12,089 nucleotides of DNA from contig CAMCYT010000067.1 in NCBI GenBank assembly GCA_945885485.1, positions 1 through 12,089 on the forward strand. The letters run 5' to 3'. The position numbers were made by a program, and so were the translations under genes. Below the pieces are notes generated by a model. The model was not told the DNA's origin. It made no database searches and worked only from the letters and a program-made list of their open reading frames with translations. Positions 6,275-12,089 of the stretch are shown here, one piece after another (positions within the stretch are counted from its first letter, which is position 1; every line of letters starts with the position of its first letter). This stretch comes from Prosthecobacter debontii. Lineage in GTDB: Bacteria > Verrucomicrobiota > Verrucomicrobiia > Verrucomicrobiales > Akkermansiaceae.

Positions 6275-7564
6275 TTAACGTTTCAAACGAATCGAAGTCG
6301 ATTTCCCGTGCGCATCCAATCCTTCCAAACGCGCAAACTCCTCAATCACCGACAACGATTTCTCAACCGCCCGTTTATCCATTTTCACAATGCTGGTGCG
6401 GCGTTGAAACTGATCGGCACGGAGACCGGAAAACGACCGTCCCGCCCCACCCGTTGGCAATGTGTGGCTGGGCCCAGCGAGAAAATCGCCAACCGCAACC
6501 GGAGAATCAGCACCAAGATAAATCGCACCCGCCGTGCGGATTCGCGCCAGCACTACGTCTTCATCTTTTACGATCAAAGAAAGGTGCTCAGGAGCAAACG
6601 CATTCACAATGGCCACACCTTGATCTATCGATTTCACATGCAACAAAAACGTGCTGGTTTTCAAAACTTCTTTGATGATTTTCGATCGGCTCAGCTTTGC
6701 CGTTTGTTTCTCAATCTCCACGCGGACTTTTTCTAACAACGCATATGATGTCGTCAGGAAACCCACCGCACTATCGCCGCCATGCTCCGCTTGAGCAAGC
6801 ATATCCGCTGCGATGTAAGCCGCTTTCGCCGAGGCATCCGCCAAAATCAAAATCTCACTAGGCCCTGGCAGAAGATCGATCGATACCGCACCGACCAATT
6901 GACGTTTCGCTTCAACCACAAAACGATTTCCCGGACCGAAAATACGATCCACCGGATCAATCGTTTTCGTCCCAAGCGCCATCGCTGCAATGGCTTGTGC
7001 TCCGCCAACTTTGATCGCTTGCGTCACACCAGCTTGTTTCAATGCAAACAACAACGCGGGATTCACCGTGCCATCAGGGCCGCACGGTGTTGCTGCGAAA
7101 ATTTCTGGAACACCTGCCGCTTGCGCAAATCCAGCTGTCATCAATGCCGTGGAAACCAATGGCGCTTTCCCTCCGGGTACATAAACACCCACCCGATCAA
7201 ACGGAGTGAATCGTTCACCGATCAGCGCGCCTTCCGCATTCTTCGATGACCAATCCTTACGCATGCTTTTCTGCGCAAAGGCATGAATGTTTTTCAAACT
7301 TCGACGGATCGCTTCACGCGTCGCAGCAGTCACCGATGCTTCCGCTTGTGCGAATTCTTTCTCGCTCACAAACAACTGATTTTTCGTCAGCTTTGCACCA
7401 TCGAAACGATGCGTTAGCTCCACCAATGCATTATCGCCTTCCATACCAACTTTCGCGATAATATCCGAAACCAAATCACGGACCGAATCCTCGGGAATCG
7501 CCCGGCGATGTAGTCGCTTGACGAACGAGGGATAGGAGGCATCTTTATGTGACAGAATCTTCAT
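6275..7564 (-). CDS. hisD: Histidinol dehydrogenase (HisD)
   Basis: Catalyses the last two steps of histidine biosynthesis: NAD-dependent four-electron oxidation of L-histidinol through histidinal to histidine, in the cytoplasm. The 429 residues match the family length. Zinc ligands are Q258 and H261 (QAEHGGDS), D360 (AVGDFLAGPSH) and H419 (EGLDAHG); the catalytic pair is E326-H327 (APEHLS). These fall almost exactly at E. coli HisD numbering. Also visible are GVYVPGG (126-132), KVGGAQAIAAMA (185-196) and IFGPGN (208-213). The frame opens further to a GTG at 7591, but MKILSHKDASY at the ATG at 7564 looks like the natural start. No other his gene is in the window, so hisD is either solitary or at a cluster edge. 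The gene runs divergently from the DUF1553 gene. Confidence 0.97.
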   Translation of the reverse strand: MKILSHKDASYPSFVKRLHRRAIPEDSVRDLVSDIIAKVGMEGDNALVELTHRFDGAKLTKNQLFVSEKEFAQAEASVTAATREAIRRSLKNIHAFAQKSMRKDWSSKNAEGALIGERFTPFDRVGVYVPGGKAPLVSTALMTAGFAQAAGVPEIFAATPCGPDGTVNPALLFALKQAGVTQAIKVGGAQAIAAMALGTKTIDPVDRIFGPGNRFVVEAKRQLVGAVSIDLLPGPSEILILADASAKAAYIAADMLAQAEHGGDSAVGFLTTSYALLEKVRVEIEKQTAKLSRSKIIKEVLKTSTFLLHVKSIDQGVAIVNAFAPEHLSLIVKDEDVVLARIRTAGAIYLGADSPVAVGDFLAGPSHTLPTGGAGRSFSGLRADQFQRRTSIVKMDKRAVEKSLSVIEEFARLEGLDAHGKSTSIRLKR

Positions 7565-7613
7565 ACAGTTAGCTGTGCGGGGAAGATGCACACTCTAGCC
7601 CACAACGACAACA

Positions 7614-7642
7614 TTCAATGAAGATTTTCACACTCTTATATT
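7614..7642 (+). promoter_or_regulatory. Possible sigma-70-like promoter for the DUF1553/DUF1501 pair
   Basis: TTCAAT (7614-7619), a 17-bp spacer and TATATT (7637-7642) make a weak -35 and a good -10 match. It lies in the 118-bp divergent spacer between hisD and the DUF1553 gene, about 40 bp before its start codon. Consensus promoters for this phylum are not assured, so this is a position-based suggestion. No clear promoter was picked for hisD on the other strand. Confidence 0.3.
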
Positions 7643-7682
7643 GTAAGAAAATTCTCCAAACCAACGTTATCCTCCCACCGTT

Positions 7683-10571
7683 TTGAATAGTTTCCTCAAG
7701 ATATCCTGCCTGCTCTTAGGCTTGAACTCACTTAGCCTCGATCTGATGGCCGACGAGATCAGTTTTAATCGCGACATCCGCCCCATTTTCCTTAAAAACT
7801 GCACCGCCTGCCATGGCGGAGTGAAAGAAGCGGGAGGAATTTCTTTCATTTATCGGGATCGCGCTATCATTGAGGGTGAATCGGGCGAAATCGCCATCGT
7901 ACCGGGAAAACCTGCTGAATCAGAAATCATGCGCCGCGTCCGCAGCAAAGATCCCGAGGAAATGATGCCAAAACCCAAACACGGCTCACCTCTCAAAGAA
8001 AAAGAAATCGCCCTACTTGAAACATGGATTTCCGAAGGCGCGAAATGGGAAGAACATTGGGCTTTCATGGCTCCGGTCGCAAAAAGCATCCCGGCTCTCA
8101 AAAACGAAGCATGGCCGACCCAACCGCTCGATCGCTTCATTTTAGCGAATCTTGAGAAAAACAACCTCGCACCCTCACCCCTAGCCAGCGCCGCCGAATG
8201 GTTACGCCGGGTCAGCTTCGACCTCACCGGTCTGCCGCCAAGCATCGAAGACCTCAAACAACTCGAAGCTGGGTGGAACACGGAAGGCAAAGCCGCTCGC
8301 GAAAAAATCGTGGATCAATTACTCACCTCCCCCGCCTACGGCGAACGCTGGGCCACCGTCTGGCTGGATCTCGCTCGCTACGCCGATACCTTCGGATTTG
8401 AAAAAGATCCTCACCGTGACATATGGCCATGGAAGGATTGGGTGATACGCTCACTCAACGCAGACATGCCTTACGATCAATTCACGATCGAACAATTGGC
8501 TGGCGATCTTTTACCCAACGCCACCTCTGACCAAATCCTTGCCACAGCTTTCCACCGCAATACCCAAACCAATACCGAAGGCGGGACGGATGACGAGGAA
8601 TACCGCGTCGCTGCGGTGATCGATCGTGTCTCCACGGTTTGGACCACATGGCAGGCCACCACGTTTGGTTGCGTCCAATGCCACTCCCATCCTTACGATC
8701 CTATCACTCACGATGAATATTACGAGTTCATGGATTTCTTTAACCAATCCGAAGACTCCGATCTCAAAAACGAATTCCCAAAAATTAAACTCGCTGGCGA
8801 TGAATGGGTGAAACTCGATCGTGAAACTCGCGCACTACGTGAAGCACTCGATGCCGAAGGTCGGAAAATTTCCGATACCCCATGGAATATCTTAGAAAAC
8901 ATATCTTTCAAACCTCAGCACGGCACGATGCGTATCGATAAAGATGGCATGATTTTCAGCGAAGGAAATCTTCACTCAGGCACCACCCATAAAATTTCCG
9001 GCCATCTTCCAAAAATCGATGCGCTGAAACTCTCAATCTATCCGCAAAGTGACAATCCAAAAAATTGGCCTGAGATCGGTGCTTTCGTAACCTTATTTAA
9101 CATCGATAAAATTTCAGCCGATGGCAAACGCACCCAAGTTCCGATGGGTGAAGTCATTGCTGATCAGCTCTCCGGTTCGACAGATCCCATGAGTGCGTTC
9201 GCACAGAAAGGCATCGGCGAACGTTTCGAACGCTTCAAAGACCCAACCGGTAGAGACGGCGCAAACTCTGGTCTGGGTGAATTTCCACGCATCGCTGGTC
9301 CGCGCAGATTTGTGATCCTTCCCGAAAATCAAATCACCCTTGAACCTGGAGAGACCATTGAAATATCTCTTAAACAAGGTGCCAACGCCAACGAAAGCCA
9401 AACCGCTTATGTCAGAAGATTTAAAATAGAGGTTGCCGAAGACGTGCGCTACACCTCCCTCAGAACAGATCAAAAACGAATCGAAACGTGGCAAAAAGTT
9501 TTCAGAAATCTAGATCGCATGTTAGCGATGAAAGGCACGGAGGTTCCTATCATGATGGATCGTCCTGCTGCAGGAAGACGCGAGACCCGATTGTTCGCTC
9601 GTGGCAATCGTTTAACCAAAGAGCAAATCGTCAAAGCCGATGTCCCCGATCTTCTACGAGGAAATTTCCCGAAAAAAGAAGAGATCAATCGTCTAGATAT
9701 GGCACGCTGGATGGCGAGCACCGAAAATCCCCTCACCGCCCGCGTCATGGTCAATCGCTTGTGGGGTGAAATGTTCGGAATCGGCATCGTCGAAACGATG
9801 GAAGACTTCGGCACCTCCGGAACTCTACCTTCCAATCTCGCCCTGCTTGATCACCTCGCTCTGCGCTTCCAAGGTGAACATAAGTGGTCTATCAAAAAAG
9901 CCCTTCGCGAAATAACACTATCTTCAACCTATTTTCAAACATCCAAAGCTACGCCTGAGTTACTTGAGCGAGATCCAAAAAATCAACTCGTCGCGCGCGG
10001 TCCAAGAAATCGCCTGAGCGCCGAGATGATTCGCGATCAAGCTCTTGCCGCTTCCAGTTTACTATCCAAGAAAATGTATGGTCATCCGGTCTATCCACCA
10101 CAACCTGCAGGCGTCTGGAGTTCCGTATACAGCGGTGCGAATTGGAATGAGTCCAAAGGTGAAGACAAATACCGCCGCGGCATTTACACCTACACCAAAC
10201 GCACCAGCGGATTCCCTGGATTTCTAACATTCGATGCGCCAAGCCGGGATGTTTGCTCCGCACGGCGCATCGCTTCCAACACACCTCTGCAAGCGCTTGT
10301 TACGATGAACGACCCCGCCCACATCGAAGCCGCTGCCGCTCTGGCTGAAAAAATGCGCCAGCATTCAGGTGAGATCGATGCACAAATCAGCTTTGCCTAT
10401 CTTGCCGTCACTCAGCACCAAGCCGGTCCTGAAATCATCAAAGAGTTAGTCGCTCTTTATCAAGACTTGAAAAAGGAAACAACCGATGCGAAAGGTCTGA
10501 TGGGATTTGATCCCGCACTCACCCTTACCGCCAACACGATCCTTAACCTCGACGCCGCCCTAACCAAATGA
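7683..10571 (+). CDS. Exported PSCyt1-DUF1549-DUF1553 (PSD1) cytochrome-type protein
   Basis: A 962-residue protein of the planctomycete-type cytochrome family. A signal peptide (about 1-23, ending LMA) precedes a PSCyt1 domain (about 28-115) with heme-binding C40-T-A-C43-H44 and a distal MMPKPKHG segment that may give the methionine ligand. DUF1549/PSCyt2 follows (about 143-360), with RRVSFDLTGLPP, GERWATVWLDLARYAD and a second C330-V-Q-C333-H334. A mostly beta-like region (about 400-600) comes next, then DUF1553/PSD1 (about 668-935) with NPLTARVMVNRLW and FDAPSRDVCSARR. The start is TTG at 7683: the frame closes at a TAA at 7644, no ATG or GTG lies between, and the first ATG (residue 22) would remove the signal. 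The gene overlaps the DUF1501 gene by four bases. The family is thought to act in periplasmic redox or polymer degradation, but the reaction is not established. Confidence 0.9.
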   Translation: MNSFLKISCLLLGLNSLSLDLMADEISFNRDIRPIFLKNCTACHGGVKEAGGISFIYRDRAIIEGESGEIAIVPGKPAESEIMRRVRSKDPEEMMPKPKHGSPLKEKEIALLETWISEGAKWEEHWAFMAPVAKSIPALKNEAWPTQPLDRFILANLEKNNLAPSPLASAAEWLRRVSFDLTGLPPSIEDLKQLEAGWNTEGKAAREKIVDQLLTSPAYGERWATVWLDLARYADTFGFEKDPHRDIWPWKDWVIRSLNADMPYDQFTIEQLAGDLLPNATSDQILATAFHRNTQTNTEGGTDDEEYRVAAVIDRVSTVWTTWQATTFGCVQCHSHPYDPITHDEYYEFMDFFNQSEDSDLKNEFPKIKLAGDEWVKLDRETRALREALDAEGRKISDTPWNILENISFKPQHGTMRIDKDGMIFSEGNLHSGTTHKISGHLPKIDALKLSIYPQSDNPKNWPEIGAFVTLFNIDKISADGKRTQVPMGEVIADQLSGSTDPMSAFAQKGIGERFERFKDPTGRDGANSGLGEFPRIAGPRRFVILPENQITLEPGETIEISLKQGANANESQTAYVRRFKIEVAEDVRYTSLRTDQKRIETWQKVFRNLDRMLAMKGTEVPIMMDRPAAGRRETRLFARGNRLTKEQIVKADVPDLLRGNFPKKEEINRLDMARWMASTENPLTARVMVNRLWGEMFGIGIVETMEDFGTSGTLPSNLALLDHLALRFQGEHKWSIKKALREITLSSTYFQTSKATPELLERDPKNQLVARGPRNRLSAEMIRDQALAASSLLSKKMYGHPVYPPQPAGVWSSVYSGANWNESKGEDKYRRGIYTYTKRTSGFPGFLTFDAPSRDVCSARRIASNTPLQALVTMNDPAHIEAAAALAEKMRQHSGEIDAQISFAYLAVTQHQAGPEIIKELVALYQDLKKETTDAKGLMGFDPALTLTANTILNLDAALTK

Positions 10572-12055
10572 ACCGTCTAGAAAACGAAATCCACCTCGCG
10601 GAGCTCTCCCACCAAACCCGCCGCCATTTCCTCGCGAAATGCTCGACTGGCCTCGGTGCGATGTGGATGGCCAGCATGGGACAAAACCTTTTCGGTGCCT
10701 CTCAAGCCTTGGTTAAAGATACGTCCAATCCGCTCGCTCCTGCCATGCCTATGCTTCCCGGCAAAGCCAAGCGCGTAATCTACCTCCACATGGCTGGCGC
10801 GCCTTCTCATCTTGAACTCTTCGACTACAAGCCCGAACTCGAAAAACTCAACGGCAAAGACTGCCCGAAAGAATTCATCGAAGGCAAACAGTTCGCCTTC
10901 ATCCAAGGCGTGCCTAAAATGCTCGGACCACAATTCCCATTCAAACAGCATGGTCAGAGCGGAGCATGGATTTCTGACCGCCTCCCTCACCTCTCCACAA
11001 TGGCCGATGATCTGTGCTTCATCAAATCGATGCACACCGATCAATTCAACCACGGTCCCGCTCAACTCCTCGTCCACACCGGAACCCAAAACCTCGGCGC
11101 TCCCTCCATAGGCGCATGGGCCACTTACGGCCTCGGTTCGGAGAACCAAAACCTTCCGGGTTTCATCGTTCTAACATCCGGCGGGAAAAACCCCGATGCA
11201 GGGAAATCCGTTTGGGGCTCCGGTTATCTTCCCTCCGTTTATCAAGGCGTCCAATGCCGCTCCCAAGGTGAACCCGTTCTCTATCTCCAGAATCCGGATG
11301 GCGTCACTCGCGACATGCGCCGCCGTTCCATCGACGCCCTTGACCGTATCAACCAAAAAATCGCCAAAGAAACCGGCGATCCTGAGACGGTCACACGTAT
11401 CGCCCAATACGAAATGGCTTACCGCATGCAAATGCACGCCACAGATGCCTTCGATCTCAAACAAGAAAACGAAGACACTCACGCCATGTATGGCACCGAG
11501 CCCGGCAAAGAATCGTTTGCCAACAACTGTCTTCTCGCACGCCGACTCGCCGAACGCGGCGTCCGCTACATTCAACTTTTCGACTGGGGTTGGGACTCCC
11601 ATGGAACCGGAAAAGACACGGATCTTAAAACTGGCTTCACCGATCTCTGTAACCGCATCGACAAACCCATCACCGCCCTACTCAAAGATCTCAAACGCCG
11701 CGGAATGTTAGAAGATACACTCGTCGTCTGGGGCGGAGAATTTGGACGCACACCCATGCGCGAGAACCGTGGTGGTGGTGAAATGTCCTTCGTTGGACGC
11801 GACCACAACCCCGGCGGTTTCACCATCTGGATGGCTGGCGGCGGTGTGAAAGCCGGAACCTCCTACGGTGAAACCGATCCCATCGGCTACGAGGCCATCA
11901 AAGACAAAGTTTCCGTCCATGAACTCCACGCCACCATGCTTCACCTCCTGGGCTTCGATCACGAAAAACTCACCTTCCCCTTCCAAGGCGTCGGGCAACG
12001 CCTAAGCAACATCACCAAACCCGGCACGAAAGTGGTGAAAGGTGTTCTAGGCTAA
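10568..12055 (+). CDS. Tat-exported DUF1501 protein (alkaline-phosphatase/sulfatase-like fold)
   Basis: A 495-residue DUF1501 protein, the regular downstream partner of DUF1549/DUF1553 proteins. The N-terminus carries a twin-arginine signal, T-R18-R19-H-F-L, followed by a hydrophobic stretch to about residue 47, so it should be exported folded. Family landmarks are YLHMAGAPSHLELFDYKP, the LFDWGWDSHGT segment, VVWGGEFGRTP, GRDHNPGGFTIWMAGGGVK and a final LHATMLHLLGFDHEKLTFPF. DUF1501 is placed near the alkaline phosphatase superfamily; the conserved Asp and His in WDSHG and GRDHN are candidate metal ligands, but I see no clear sulfatase C/S-x-P-x-R motif, so catalytic activity is unproven. The ATG lies within the upstream gene's last codons (ATGA), implying translational coupling. 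The stem-loop covering its stop codon may end the transcript. Confidence 0.92.
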   Translation: MNRLENEIHLAELSHQTRRHFLAKCSTGLGAMWMASMGQNLFGASQALVKDTSNPLAPAMPMLPGKAKRVIYLHMAGAPSHLELFDYKPELEKLNGKDCPKEFIEGKQFAFIQGVPKMLGPQFPFKQHGQSGAWISDRLPHLSTMADDLCFIKSMHTDQFNHGPAQLLVHTGTQNLGAPSIGAWATYGLGSENQNLPGFIVLTSGGKNPDAGKSVWGSGYLPSVYQGVQCRSQGEPVLYLQNPDGVTRDMRRRSIDALDRINQKIAKETGDPETVTRIAQYEMAYRMQMHATDAFDLKQENEDTHAMYGTEPGKESFANNCLLARRLAERGVRYIQLFDWGWDSHGTGKDTDLKTGFTDLCNRIDKPITALLKDLKRRGMLEDTLVVWGGEFGRTPMRENRGGGEMSFVGRDHNPGGFTIWMAGGGVKAGTSYGETDPIGYEAIKDKVSVHELHATMLHLLGFDHEKLTFPFQGVGQRLSNITKPGTKVVKGVLG

Positions 12056-12067
12056 AGGCTAGAACAC
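12042..12067 (+). terminator. Stem-loop over the stop codon of the DUF1501 gene
   Basis: Arms 12042-12050 (GTGTTCTAG) and 12059-12067 (CTAGAACAC) are perfectly complementary over 9 bp, with an 8-nt loop holding the TAA stop. The position fits a transcript end, but the following sequence lacks a T-run, so factor-independent termination is uncertain. The remaining bases to the window end show nothing further. Confidence 0.45.
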
Positions 12068-12089
12068 GTTAAACGTTATTGGTTAAAAG

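Noticed and set aside
6175..6675. 166-residue plus-strand open frame starting in the spacer and running over hisD
   Set aside because: Most of it is antisense to the conserved C-terminus of hisD, and the spacer part lies in the inverted repeat; no domain or signal is visible.
8670..8684. Second CxxCH motif (C330-C333-H334), considered as a second heme c site
   Set aside because: A similar C-x-x-C-H with following HPYDP is a fixed part of DUF1549 itself, so it may bind metal or serve structure rather than heme; not counted as proof of a di-heme protein.
9114..9494. 126-residue minus-strand open frame opposite the DUF1553 gene, considered as an antisense gene
   Set aside because: No family resemblance or start context; best explained as a shadow of the long coding frame.
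10577..11149. 190-residue minus-strand open frame opposite the DUF1501 gene
   Set aside because: It is wholly antisense to a strongly supported family member, shows no recognisable motif, and its composition looks like a codon-bias shadow.

Overview
The window reads as an ordinary chromosomal segment of a Verrucomicrobiota bacterium, or a close Planctomycetes-Verrucomicrobia-Chlamydiae relative. The strongest pointer is the pair at 7683-12055: a PSCyt1/DUF1549/DUF1553 cytochrome-type protein followed by a Tat-exported DUF1501 protein, a pairing expanded in Planctomycetota and Verrucomicrobiota. Moderate GC content and the near absence of Shine-Dalgarno sequences fit that placement. No tRNA, rRNA, transposase, phage gene or CRISPR array was seen.

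Layout. At 101-2170 two plus-strand genes lie 27 bp apart: a lipoprotein D-Ala-D-Ala carboxypeptidase and bioF (biotin synthesis). They converge on a minus-strand run at 5988-2229 that reads, in transcription order, secreted dienelactone-hydrolase-family protein, M14 zinc peptidase, stand-alone coaB (coenzyme A synthesis) and exported Sel1-repeat protein. Gaps of 12, 22 and about 30-60 bp suggest one operon. A stem-loop at 2161-2208 separates the two converging units. Upstream lies a 286-bp gene-free spacer (5989-6274) holding a 214-bp structure with perfect 20-bp inverted ends. Next comes hisD (7564-6275, histidine synthesis), also on the minus strand. A 118-bp divergent spacer with a possible promoter separates hisD from the plus-strand DUF1553/DUF1501 pair, which overlaps by an ATGA and ends at a 9-bp stem-loop.

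The genes fall into three groups. Three are biosynthetic housekeeping genes detached from their usual clusters (bioF, coaB, hisD). A second group is envelope or exported proteins (DD-carboxypeptidase, M14 peptidase of possible murein-peptide type, secreted hydrolase, Sel1 protein). The third is the exported DUF1553/DUF1501 couple, whose biochemical role is not established. The least explained items are the inverted-repeat element at 6052-6265 and the function of the DUF1553/DUF1501 couple. I did not find convincing evidence of a wholly new multi-gene system.
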